The notes below the pieces were generated by a model, which was not told the DNA's origin, searched no databases, and saw only the letters and a program-made list of their open reading frames with translations. Of a DNA stretch of 13,300 nt, positions 1 through 7,024 are shown piece by piece; position 1 is the first letter of the stretch; every line of letters begins with the position of its first letter. Made by a program: the position numbers and the translations under genes. The DNA is from an uncultured Actinomycetes bacterium (GTDB taxonomy: Bacteria; Actinomycetota; Actinomycetes; Nanopelagicales; Nanopelagicaceae): the NCBI GenBank assembly GCA_903865885.1, contig CAIPLJ010000136.1, positions 1 through 13,300 on the forward strand. The letters run 5' to 3'.

Positions 1-269
1 ACAAAGAGCGCTGCCTTATCCGTAAGTGATGCCACCTCTTTTTCAGAGAATGGTTCATCAAGAATGGCGCAGACTTCAAGGACTTGTAGCTGCCAATGAT
101 TGAGCGCATCAATGGCGCGAGCCAAGCTGGGGGCAGAGGATGCACGGGCGGCAAGGCTTGCCATATCGGGTGGAACTGGAGTGACGAGATCTGGGCGATA
201 TCTAAATATGGATATCAGCGCGGCATCATCGAGGCCGCGTAGGTAATCTGCAAAAGAACGAATTTCCAT
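1..269 (-). CDS. Helicase-associated-domain protein, N-terminal part (runs off left edge)
   Basis: The minus strand is open from the ATG at 269 to the window edge, giving 89 codons with no stop. The protein begins MEIRSFADYLRGLDD and continues with an arginine-proline-aspartate-leucine step, a leucine/alanine-rich helix (DMASLAARA) and an ALNHWQLQVLEVCAIL segment. This matches the N-terminal pattern (short Leu/Asp-rich start, RPDL, LAARA, ALD..QLQVLE) of actinobacterial proteins annotated as helicase-associated or helicase C-terminal domain proteins, such as mycobacterial Rv0862c. Their biochemical role is not well established. The gene lies 53 bp downstream of kgd in the same direction. No usable Shine-Dalgarno precedes the ATG, but a TATCGT box lies nine bases upstream, so a leaderless or near-leaderless transcript is plausible. 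The family call is from memory of the pattern; the partial reading frame is firm. Confidence 0.72.
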   Translation of the reverse strand, partial: MEIRSFADYLRGLDDAALISIFRYRPDLVTPVPPDMASLAARASSAPSLARAIDALNHWQLQVLEVCAILDEPFSEKEVASLTDKAALF

Positions 270-270
270 A

Positions 271-298
271 ACCTGCCAACGATAGCGGTATGGCAGGT
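271..298. repeat. Perfect 8-bp inverted repeat in the kgd / helicase-associated gene gap
   Basis: ACCTGCCA at 271-278 is the exact reverse complement of TGGCAGGT at 291-298, with a 12-base loop. It fills most of the short gap between the kgd stop (323) and the start of the next minus-strand gene (269). No T-run follows it in the direction of transcription, so it is not a classical intrinsic terminator. The inner arm lies immediately before the ATG, so a read-through transcript from kgd could fold right at the start codon, or the repeat could be an operator. Confidence 0.5.
279..284 (-). promoter_or_regulatory. Candidate -10 box for the helicase-associated gene
   Basis: On the minus strand TATCGT fits the actinobacterial TANNNT -10 pattern and ends nine bases before the ATG at 269. 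It lies inside the loop of the inverted repeat. No convincing -35 element is visible. This is inference only. Confidence 0.3.
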
Positions 299-322
299 GC
301 GTGCGCTAATCGGTGAGATTAA

Positions 323-3300
323 TTAGCGAGTAAAGGCTTCGTCCAACAACGCCTTTGCCTCATCCTCATGCAAGTGGTGATTACCGGTTGCAGGAGATGC
401 TGATGCGCGACGTGAGATTCGACGGAGGACTCGACCATCGACTGCTGTTCCACCAATTGCTTCAGTGGTGCTGAGTGCAACGTGTGGCCATGCACCTTGG
501 TTTGCAGGTTCATCTTGAACCCAGAGCAAGTTAGCGTTTGGATACTTCTTCGCTTCGACTTCCATCTGTGCAACAGGGAATGGATATAGACGCTCAACGC
601 GAACAATCGCTGTGCTGCTGTCGTTCAGTCGTGTTCGCTCTGCAATGAGATCGTGATAAATCTTTCCTGAACAGAAGATCACGCGCGTTGCGTTATTTAC
701 TGCAGGATCTCCGATGACAGGAAGGAATGTTCCTGATGTGAAATCAGCCATCGATGATGCTGCAGCCTTTAGTCGCAACATAGATTTTGGAGTAAAGACA
801 ACCATAGGACGTCGCTTTGGATTTGCTGCATGGAATCGAAGTAAGTGGAAGTACGAAGCAGGCGTTGATGGTTGAGCAACTGTCATATTCTTTTCAGCGC
901 AGAGAGCTAAGAAACGTTCGATACGAGCGGAGGAGTGATCTGGCCCTTGGCCTTCATACCCATGTGGCAGAAGTAGTACGAGTGAAGAGCGCTCGCCCCA
1001 CTTTTGAAGCGCAGAAGAGACAAATTCATCGATGATTGTCTGTGCACCATTTGCGAAGTCTCCAAACTGACCTTCCCAGAGTACGAGTGCTTCTTCACGA
1101 ACAACGGAGTATCCATACTCAAAGCCCATCGCTGCATACTCGCTGAGCAATGAGTCGATGACGAAGAATTGGTTGGCATCTGAGATAAGTGAGCGAAGCG
1201 GAGTCCACTCACTTCCATTCTCTTTATCGATAATTACTGCGTGGCGATTGGAGAATGTTCCGCGTCGAGAGTCTTGTCCAGCCAAACGAATTGGTCGACC
1301 CTCTTTGAGAAGGGAGCCGAAGGCGAGCATTTCACCTGTTGACCAGTCGATAGTTCCATCGTTAATGGATTCAGCGCGCTTTTGTAGCTGTGGCAGAAGC
1401 TTAGGGTGAACGTGGAACCCTTCAGGAACTGCAATCTGTGTCGCAGCAATTTCGCGAATAAGTTGTTCGGAGATAAAGGTTGGAACATCTTCTGCATTTG
1501 GAACAATTGGTGGCACAAAGTTTGGATCGTGCTCTTCTTGATAGTTTGCGACGGATGCAAATACCTCTTCGAGTTGCTTCTGATAATCGCGTGCGATCTC
1601 ATCCGCTTCGTCGGGAGTGATATCTCCACGGCCAACAAGTGCTTCGGTATACAAAGTACGTGTTGTGCGCTTCTCATCAATGAGCTTGTACATCAGTGGC
1701 TGAGTAAAGCTTGGCTCGTCACCTTCGTTGTGGCCACGACGTCGGTAGCAGACCATATCGATGACTACATCTTTATTAAATGCTTGACGATATTCGAATG
1801 CAAGGTGTGCAACGCGTACACATGCCTCGGGATCATCGCCATTGACATGGAATACGGGAGCTTCAATAATTTTCGCAACATCAGTGCAGTAACGAGCAGT
1901 TCGTGATGCACCTGGCGATGTAGTAAATCCAACTTGGTTATTGACAACGATATGGATAGTTCCACCTGTGCGGTAACCAGGAAGTCCTGCAAGCTGCATC
2001 GTTTCGGCGTTAACGCCTTGTCCTGCGAAGGATGCATCTCCGTGGAGAAGGATAGGTAGAACTGTGTAAGCGCCCTTTGTGTTGAGGCGATCTTGCTTTG
2101 CGCGAACAATTCCTTCGAGCACTGGGTTTACCGCTTCAAGGTGTGAAGGATTTGCAGCGAGATAAATCTTTGTCTTAGCGCCAGATTCTGCAGTGAAGAC
2201 ACCTTCAGTACCTAAGTGGTACTTAACATCTCCCGAACCGTGAACTTGGTTTTCAGCGTAATGGCCTTGAAATTCTTGGAAGATTTGGCCTACAGATTTA
2301 CCTGCAATATTTGCAAGCATATTGAGGCGACCGCGGTGTGGCATACCGATACAGACTTCATCGAGCCCACGTTCTGCAGCGGCGGAGACGATTGCATCTG
2401 TAAGCGGAATAACAGATTCGCCACCTTCGAGTGAGAAGCGCTTTTGTCCAACGAACTTTGTCTGCAAGAAGGATTCAAATGCTTCAGCAGAATTGAGCTT
2501 TCGCAGAATACGAAGTTGCTCTTCGCGCGCAGTCAGGTGAACGCCAACTTCCATATGTTCCTGCATCCACTGGCGCTCTTCTGGATTTGAAATGTGCATG
2601 TACTCGACACCAATAGAGCGGCAATATGAATCGCGAAGAATTCCAAGAATCTTGCGCAATGGAAGGAACTTCTTTCCACCAAATCCACCTGTGGCAAATT
2701 CGCGATCGAGATCCCACAAGGTAAGCCCATGATTTACGACATCAAGGTCAGGGTGTGTGCGCTGCACATAGACAAGCGGATCAATATCAGCCATGAGGTG
2801 GCCCCATGTGCGATATGCATGAATGAGTTGCTGAACGCGCGCAGTCTTATCAATCTCTTCATCTTTCGTTACTGCAAAGTCAACAGCCCAACGAATTGGC
2901 TCGTAAGGAATACGAAGCGCAGTAAAGATTTCATCATAGAAACCTTCTGCACCGAGTAAGAATTCGTGGATACGACGCAGGTAATCACCTGATTGTGCAC
3001 CTTGGATAACGCGGTGATCGTATGTACTTGTCAGAGTCAGAACTTTGCTCACAGCCATACGTGCGAGAGTCTCTTCACTCGCGCCTTGGAATTCAGCTGG
3101 GTAATCGAGCGCACCAACGCCCATGATTAGGCCTTGTCCTTGCACCAATCGTGGAACAGAGTGAACAGTTCCGATTGTTCCTGGGTTAGTGAGCGACACA
3201 GTGGTGCCTGCATAATCTTCAACAGTGAGTGTGCCCCCACGTGCCTTCTTCACAATGGCTTCATATGCAACCCAGAACTGACCGAAATCAAGTTCTTCGC

Positions 3301-4018
3301 AACCCTTAATCGATGGAACAAGAAGTTGACGGGTTCCATCGGGCTTTGCCAAGTCGATGGCAATACCTAAATTGATATGTTCTGGTTTTCCTAGCGCTGG
3401 CTTTCCATCGAGTTCGCCGTAGAACGCATTCATCTCAGGCATCGCGCGGATCGCCTTGATCATTGCGTAGGCGATGATGTGAGTAAATGAAACTTTCCCA
3501 CCACGTGTGCGCTTGAGATGGTTATTAATAACAATGCGGTTATCGATCATCAACTTCGCTGGAATTGCACGAACTGATGTTGCAGTTGGAACTGAAAGAG
3601 ATGCTTCCATGCTCTGCACAACGCGAGCTGCAACACCACGAATTGGTTCAAGAGTTGAAGCACTTGGTGTTACTAAAGTTGGAATTGGTTTCGCAACTGG
3701 TTGTGCAGGAGTTGCAGGAGTTGCCGGAACATTACGAACGACGGGTTGGGTCGGGGTCGCGGCAGGTGTAGCAGATGTCGTGAAGGAGATATTCGGCGGG
3801 GTTACCGCTTTAGGAATCGGCGGAGTTCCGCCCTTGGGTAGATTTGATTGCGGTGCACTTGATTGCGGTGCATTGGATTGTGGCGCAGAACCCTGCGGAT
3901 TATTTTGAAAGTGAGTTACCCACTCTGCGGGAACGGATGCGGGATCTGCTTGGTAGCGCTCGAACATTTCTTCGACGAGCCAATCATTGGCGCCGAAGTC
4001 CTGACCTGATTGCGACAC
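323..4018 (-). CDS. kgd: Multifunctional 2-oxoglutarate metabolism enzyme (2-oxoglutarate decarboxylase / dehydrogenase E1-E2 fusion)
   Basis: This 1231-residue protein has the length and layout of actinobacterial Kgd (SucA-type E1 fused to an E2-like acyltransferase domain). In that family the enzyme decarboxylates 2-oxoglutarate with thiamine diphosphate in the TCA cycle, working in a mixed complex with E2 (AceF) and E3; GarA binding and acetyl-CoA regulation are known in mycobacteria. Residues 1-40 hold the conserved start (NDWLVEEMFERYQ), 41-120 a Pro/Ala/Ser-rich linker with tandem repeats, about 121-360 the E2-like domain ending in YDHRVIQGA (334-341), and about 375-1231 the E1 domain with GMPHRGRLN (558-566), GDASFAGQG (660-668), VNNQVGFTT (692-700) and HGYEGQGPDHSSAR (1019-1032). 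There is no lipoyl domain. Start is GTG at 4018, preceded by AAAGGAG with a 6-base spacer. Intact, with no frameshift. It is transcribed away from the SDR gene. Confidence 0.96.
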   Translation of the reverse strand: MSQSGQDFGANDWLVEEMFERYQADPASVPAEWVTHFQNNPQGSAPQSNAPQSSAPQSNLPKGGTPPIPKAVTPPNISFTTSATPAATPTQPVVRNVPATPATPAQPVAKPIPTLVTPSASTLEPIRGVAARVVQSMEASLSVPTATSVRAIPAKLMIDNRIVINNHLKRTRGGKVSFTHIIAYAMIKAIRAMPEMNAFYGELDGKPALGKPEHINLGIAIDLAKPDGTRQLLVPSIKGCEELDFGQFWVAYEAIVKKARGGTLTVEDYAGTTVSLTNPGTIGTVHSVPRLVQGQGLIMGVGALDYPAEFQGASEETLARMAVSKVLTLTSTYDHRVIQGAQSGDYLRRIHEFLLGAEGFYDEIFTALRIPYEPIRWAVDFAVTKDEEIDKTARVQQLIHAYRTWGHLMADIDPLVYVQRTHPDLDVVNHGLTLWDLDREFATGGFGGKKFLPLRKILGILRDSYCRSIGVEYMHISNPEERQWMQEHMEVGVHLTAREEQLRILRKLNSAEAFESFLQTKFVGQKRFSLEGGESVIPLTDAIVSAAAERGLDEVCIGMPHRGRLNMLANIAGKSVGQIFQEFQGHYAENQVHGSGDVKYHLGTEGVFTAESGAKTKIYLAANPSHLEAVNPVLEGIVRAKQDRLNTKGAYTVLPILLHGDASFAGQGVNAETMQLAGLPGYRTGGTIHIVVNNQVGFTTSPGASRTARYCTDVAKIIEAPVFHVNGDDPEACVRVAHLAFEYRQAFNKDVVIDMVCYRRRGHNEGDEPSFTQPLMYKLIDEKRTTRTLYTEALVGRGDITPDEADEIARDYQKQLEEVFASVANYQEEHDPNFVPPIVPNAEDVPTFISEQLIREIAATQIAVPEGFHVHPKLLPQLQKRAESINDGTIDWSTGEMLAFGSLLKEGRPIRLAGQDSRRGTFSNRHAVIIDKENGSEWTPLRSLISDANQFFVIDSLLSEYAAMGFEYGYSVVREEALVLWEGQFGDFANGAQTIIDEFVSSALQKWGERSSLVLLLPHGYEGQGPDHSSARIERFLALCAEKNMTVAQPSTPASYFHLLRFHAANPKRRPMVVFTPKSMLRLKAAASSMADFTSGTFLPVIGDPAVNNATRVIFCSGKIYHDLIAERTRLNDSSTAIVRVERLYPFPVAQMEVEAKKYPNANLLWVQDEPANQGAWPHVALSTTEAIGGTAVDGRVLRRISRRASASPATGNHHLHEDEAKALLDEAFTR
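3846..3890. repeat. Three 15-bp tandem repeats in the kgd linker
   Basis: Three consecutive 15-base units (3846-3860, 3861-3875, 3876-3890) begin GATTGCGGTGC, GATTGCGGTGC and GATTGTGGCGC. On the coding strand they encode the SAPQSN-type pentapeptide repeat at residues 43-58 of Kgd. The first two units are nearly identical, suggesting recent duplication or slippage. The repeat lies in a disordered linker, where in-frame copy-number change should be tolerated. Confidence 0.75.
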
Positions 4019-4236
4019 TGAGCGCTCCTTTGCGATGTGTACTTATCTATTTCACGATTCACACACTTTTTGCTGTGTGTACAAGGCTAAGACTATCGGC
4101 TGTGAGAGCGCTGAATAAATGGCGAAAGCCCCCGGAGCACGCGAGATTGCGCACATTTTTTGGCTCCCGCCACCTTCCAGGGTCTAGTGGTGATTTTCGA
4201 AAGGCAAGGGATAAGAAATCTTGAGAGGGTTTGCAC
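4019..4236. promoter_or_regulatory. Divergent intergenic region between kgd and the SDR gene
   Basis: About 218 bp separate two divergent start codons and must hold both promoters. Visible elements are an inverted repeat ACACAC/GTGTGT (4061-4066 and 4075-4080, loop TTTTTGCT), a minus-strand TAGTCT box near 4090 and a minus-strand TAGATA near 4046 as weak -10 candidates for kgd, and an A/T-rich GATAAGAAAT segment near 4210-4219 upstream of the SDR gene. None has a convincing -35 partner. I see no small gene or RNA here; short open frames in the region have no coding character. Confidence 0.45.
4025..4031 (-). promoter_or_regulatory. Shine-Dalgarno that fixes the GTG start of kgd
   Basis: On the minus strand AAAGGAG sits six bases before the GTG at 4018. 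It supports GTG over any internal ATG, and the resulting N-terminus (SQSGQDFGANDW) matches the family. Confidence 0.85.
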
Positions 4237-5010
4237 ATGAATTCGCAGAGCGCCCGCCCTCTCGCCATCATCACAGGTGGCAGCAGGGGACTCGGCTACG
4301 AGGTTGCGCTAGCCCTCACACTGCAAGGCTTCGACATCGCACTCATTGCAAAGGATGCGCAACGCGTTGAAAGTGCTGCCAATGAAATTCGCGAAGCAGA
4401 TAGGTATCGCAACGGGGTAACCACCGCGCATATCTCAACATTCACCTGCGATCTCGAGAAGCCAGAGCTTGTGCGCGAACTCATCGATTCACTCAACCAA
4501 TCACTCTCAACCCCAACAGTTCTTGTACTCGCCCATGGCGTGATGAGCGAGAAGATGTCAAAGACTCTCAAGACCAATGATGCAGAGTGGCGTCGCGTGA
4601 TGGCGATCAATCTTGATTCTGTCTTCCAACTCGTCAACGGCATCGCACCCGCAATGGCAGATGCGCGAAACGGTCGCGTCATTATCTTCTCTGCATGTCT
4701 TGGTCGAATGTCAGGACCTGGAAATGCAGGCGGCCTTGCGCCATACAGAATTAGTAAAGCTGGCGTTAATGCACTCGTTCGAAACCTTGCACATGAAACT
4801 GGACTCGGCGCTCGCGGATTTCTCGTCGATGCAACATGTCCCAACCATTCACGCACCGATATGGGCGGCCCTGATGCACCACGTTCTGCAGCAGAAGGTG
4901 CTGCAACTGCAATCTGGTTAGCAACACGACCATTTGATACAGCGGCAAACACAGATCAAGAGAAGTTAACTGGTGTGCTCTGGGAGGACCAACACGTTAT
5001 TCCTTGGTAA
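4237..5010 (+). CDS. Short-chain dehydrogenase/reductase (SDR), substrate unknown
   Basis: This 257-residue protein has the SDR fold signature: TGGSRGLG at residues 13-20 (Rossmann dinucleotide loop), a WRRVMAINLDS helix with the structural Asn, and the active-site YRISK (Tyr170, Lys174). The Arg after the glycine loop suggests an NADP(H) preference, an inference only. The C-terminal stretch RTDMGGPDAPRSAAEGA resembles carbonyl-reductase-like SDRs. Three hallmarks are altered: LAHG in place of NNAG, CPN in place of the PG motif, and FSACLG where the catalytic Ser normally sits in a VSS pattern, so Ser152 may or may not be in register. Start chosen at ATG 4237 because GAGAGGG lies 7 bases upstream; a TTG two codons earlier is less likely. 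It is divergent from kgd. The substrate cannot be told from sequence. Confidence 0.85.
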   Translation: MNSQSARPLAIITGGSRGLGYEVALALTLQGFDIALIAKDAQRVESAANEIREADRYRNGVTTAHISTFTCDLEKPELVRELIDSLNQSLSTPTVLVLAHGVMSEKMSKTLKTNDAEWRRVMAINLDSVFQLVNGIAPAMADARNGRVIIFSACLGRMSGPGNAGGLAPYRISKAGVNALVRNLAHETGLGARGFLVDATCPNHSRTDMGGPDAPRSAAEGAATAIWLATRPFDTAANTDQEKLTGVLWEDQHVIPW

Positions 5011-5058
5011 TGCAGAACTCGGTTACAGAGTAATTACTAACGTGCAGCTACCTCAAAT
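5011..5058. other. Short convergent intergenic gap
   Basis: 48 bases lie between the convergent 3' ends of the SDR gene and the membrane-protein gene. It contains a 10-base palindrome AGTAATTACT (5029-5038) but no GC-rich hairpin with a T-run, so no classical intrinsic terminator is visible for either gene. Confidence 0.5.
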
Positions 5059-5457
5059 TTAGTAAGTGTTCTCGTTCTTAGCGATAGTGAATGCCAGGTA
5101 AAGAATGGGCAGCGCTAGCGGCAGAATAATTACTGCACCGATATAGAAGTGACCTTGTATTTGATAGTAAGCAACACCAAGTGCAATTAAGTTAGCCAAT
5201 ATCGCAGGAGACCTGCCGTAGTTCTTTCCATTCTTATAACCGCGCCCTGATGCAAAGAGCCCACCTGCACCAAGGAGTGCAAAGACAACCACACCAATAA
5301 GTGGCGCTAACTCTCGCTGTCCATGAGTAAATCCCAGCGTTATCAACCACACTGCTAGGGCAAGCACGATGGCAGCTTCGATATAGAGAAGGGTTGCCAC
5401 TCTGGAGCGATGGGGTGAAATGTTGGCACGATCTCCACCCGACATTTCATTTCTCAT
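5059..5457 (-). CDS. Predicted four-helix integral membrane protein
   Basis: The protein has about 132 residues from ATG 5457 and no recognised catalytic motif. A short hydrophilic N-terminus (GGDRANISPHR) is followed by four hydrophobic segments at about residues 20-44, 50-70, 83-100 and 106-125. A basic loop between helices 2 and 3 (ASGRGYKNGKNYGRSP) is a pattern I associate with small uncharacterised actinobacterial membrane proteins. The frame is open for 29 further codons upstream to 5544, but that extension is hydrophilic and would run into the divergent gene at 5503. The ATG at 5457 also has a TAAAGT -10-like box seven bases upstream, consistent with a leaderless start. A second ATG at 5445 is possible. 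Function unknown. Confidence 0.7.
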   Translation of the reverse strand: MRNEMSGGDRANISPHRSRVATLLYIEAAIVLALAVWLITLGFTHGQRELAPLIGVVVFALLGAGGLFASGRGYKNGKNYGRSPAILANLIALGVAYYQIQGHFYIGAVIILPLALPILYLAFTIAKNENTY

Positions 5458-5464
5458 GTAGCGG

Positions 5465-5470
5465 ACTTTA
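5465..5470 (-). promoter_or_regulatory. Candidate -10 box for the membrane protein gene
   Basis: Minus-strand TAAAGT fits TANNNT and ends seven bases before ATG 5457, the spacing expected for a leaderless transcript. There is no Shine-Dalgarno in front of this ATG. Confidence 0.4.
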
Positions 5471-5488
5471 TCAGCCGAGGTATCTTCG

Positions 5489-5495
5489 AAAGGAG
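5489..5495 (+). promoter_or_regulatory. Shine-Dalgarno of the degenerate GGDEF gene
   Basis: AAAGGAG with a 7-base spacer precedes ATG 5503. It settles the start and shows this gene is translated from a leadered message, unlike its divergent neighbour. Confidence 0.8.
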
Positions 5496-5502
5496 TTCTT
5501 AA

Positions 5503-5955
5503 ATGACATTCGCGCACGATGGTCTTCGTGACTCTCTTACTCACCTCGCTGCCCCTCCTTACTTTTATGAAAATTTACGGAGAGAGCTTGCAACTGCCAG
5601 CAGGAATAAAACGCGGCTGACCCTCATTCGATTTCAACTCTATGAAGATGAATTGAGAGACGTGTCATTACATGAAAGTGAATCGCACTACGAAGTCGCA
5701 ATTCTCTCCTTTGCTGAGTTTCTCAAGGGTGTGACTAGAGCCGAAGATTTATGTGCTCGACTAGGGCGGTTTGAATTCACGTTAATTCTTAGAGCTTCGG
5801 GTGACATTGGGGAAGGTCTGTCGCAGCGAGTCTTACATGGTTGGAAGATGGATTTCTTTTCATGCAAGTCTGCACTTGTGAGCGCTGCCCTCGGAGAGAG
5901 TTCACTCGAAATTCTCAATCGGTTAGATAACCAGGAGTTACGAGGAGCTCCTTAG
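5503..5955 (+). CDS. Degenerate GGDEF-domain protein, probably not a cyclase
   Basis: The 150-residue protein aligns by eye with a GGDEF domain along its length: DSLTHL (10-15) for the usual D.LTGL start, an N-terminal helix ELATASRNKTRLTLIRF (28-44), AEFLKGVTRAEDLCARL (71-87) for the LRRxxRxxDLVARL helix, then GRFEF (88-92) where active cyclases have GGDEF. The metal-binding Asp of the first strand is also missing (LIRFQLYEDE). The RxxD inhibitory-site motif is intact as R79-A-E-D82, exactly five residues before GRFEF. The second half is short, without the usual AD.ALY.AK ending. Catalysis is therefore unlikely; binding of c-di-GMP or a purely structural role is possible. It precedes the Tad operon by 79 bp in the same direction, where many Tad loci carry tadZ. 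A clear Shine-Dalgarno fixes the start. Confidence 0.68.
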   Translation: MTFAHDGLRDSLTHLAAPPYFYENLRRELATASRNKTRLTLIRFQLYEDELRDVSLHESESHYEVAILSFAEFLKGVTRAEDLCARLGRFEFTLILRASGDIGEGLSQRVLHGWKMDFFSCKSALVSAALGESSLEILNRLDNQELRGAP

Positions 5956-6021
5956 CGTGTAAGCCTTGCAGAACTATCCACACGTAGAAGAAATTAGCCA
6001 TATTCCATGTCAGTGACCTTC

Positions 6022-6027
6022 TACCTT
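6022..6027 (+). promoter_or_regulatory. Candidate -10 box of the tad operon
   Basis: TACCTT fits TANNNT and ends seven bases before ATG 6035. There is no Shine-Dalgarno upstream of that ATG, which fits a leaderless tadA transcript. No clear -35 element is seen. Confidence 0.4.
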
Positions 6028-6034
6028 CTGCGCC

Positions 6035-7024
6035 ATGGAAACCATGGATCCCGGTGTTGTTTTTGGACCAATTGCTGATCTCATTGCCGACCCAACGGTA
6101 GAAGAGATTTGGATCAATGCACCAGAGCGAATATTCATTGCTCGGGCAGGTAAGAGCCATCTCATCAATCTGGTCCTAACTTCGGAATCTGTAAAACAGC
6201 TAGTTGATCGTGCTCTCATTTGGAGTGGGCGACGTTTAGATCTTTCGCAACCATTTGTAGATGCGCGACTTCCTGATGGAAGTCGTTTACATGTGGTTAT
6301 TCCAGAGATAACTGCAGAGCATTGGGCTGTAAATATACGTAAGCACTTGATGCAACATAAGACTCTTGATGACCTCGCTCGCATGGGAGCCCTATCCCAA
6401 GAGATTGCTACCGAACTCTCCGGAGCGGTCAAACGTGGATTAAATATTTTGGTAAGTGGTGGAACACAAGCCGGTAAGACGACACTTCTCAATGCACTCT
6501 GCTCAGAAATTCCAATTGGTCAACGCGTCATCACCATTGAAGAGGTATTTGAACTTCAACCTCGCGTACCTGATCTCATTCAAATGCAGACGCGAGGTGC
6601 AAATTTGCAAGGTGAAGGGGTTGTAACTCTTCGAAAGTTAATCAAAGAGGCGCTGCGTATGCGACCTTCACGAATTGTTGTGGGCGAAGTCCGTGAAGCA
6701 GAAGCCCTAGACCTACTTCTTGCTCTAAATGCAGGGTTGCCAGGAATGGGTACTTTGCATGCAAATTCCGCTCGCGATGCGATTTCAAAATTACAAACTC
6801 TTCCACTGCTTGCAGGTGAAAATATTTCTCATAAATTTATTGCGCCAACTGTCGCGTCAGCAATAGATCTTGTTATACAGGTCTCTCTCAGTGCAGAGGG
6901 TCAGCGACGAATCATCGAAATTGCACGTGTAACTGGCAGATATGAAAATGATCGTGCCGAGCTTGAAAGTATCTGGCACTGGAATGGCGAAAATTACGAG
7001 CGCGGATTAGGCAGGATGCAATGA
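6035..7024 (+). CDS. tadA: Tad/Flp pilus secretion ATPase TadA (CpaF family)
   Basis: The 329-residue protein is a type II/IV secretion ATPase of the TadA/CpaF family, the cytoplasmic motor for Flp pilus assembly. The N-terminal domain (about 1-105) carries the family pattern DPTVEEIWIN and QPFVDARLPDGSRLHVV. Walker A is GGTQAGKT (142-149), the Asp-box equivalent is TIEEVFEL (167-174), Walker B is RIVVGEVR (213-220) and the His box is GMGTLHANS (237-245). Start: an in-frame TGA at 6014-6016 blocks extension, leaving ATG 6035 or ATG 6044; the first is taken because of the -10-like box seven bases before it. It is shorter than CpaF proteins with a long N-terminal extension. The stop overlaps the tadB start (ATGA). 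Confidence 0.93.
   Translation: METMDPGVVFGPIADLIADPTVEEIWINAPERIFIARAGKSHLINLVLTSESVKQLVDRALIWSGRRLDLSQPFVDARLPDGSRLHVVIPEITAEHWAVNIRKHLMQHKTLDDLARMGALSQEIATELSGAVKRGLNILVSGGTQAGKTTLLNALCSEIPIGQRVITIEEVFELQPRVPDLIQMQTRGANLQGEGVVTLRKLIKEALRMRPSRIVVGEVREAEALDLLLALNAGLPGMGTLHANSARDAISKLQTLPLLAGENISHKFIAPTVASAIDLVIQVSLSAEGQRRIIEIARVTGRYENDRAELESIWHWNGENYERGLGRMQ

Noticed and set aside
1406..1906. 166-codon plus-strand frame inside kgd
   Set aside because: Its composition is Cys/Phe/Trp-rich and atypical, and it is opposite a conserved part of the Kgd E1 domain.
4296..4952. 218-codon open frame antisense to the SDR gene
   Set aside because: It lies fully opposite a well-supported gene, and its translation is Ser/Arg/Ala-rich with no recognisable motif, as expected of a codon-bias shadow.
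5029..5038. AGTAATTACT palindrome as a bidirectional terminator
   Set aside because: It is AT-rich, short and without a loop or T-run, so it would not form a stable terminator hairpin.
5458..5544. 29-codon N-terminal extension of the membrane protein
   Set aside because: It would overlap the divergent gene and its Shine-Dalgarno, is hydrophilic and unlike a membrane-protein leader, and ATG 5457 has a suitable upstream box.
5974..5982. CTATCCACA, one mismatch from a DnaA box
   Set aside because: It is a single site. A 9-mer with one mismatch is expected a few times by chance in a window this long, and there is no cluster, AT-rich unwinding region or dnaA/dnaN neighbour.
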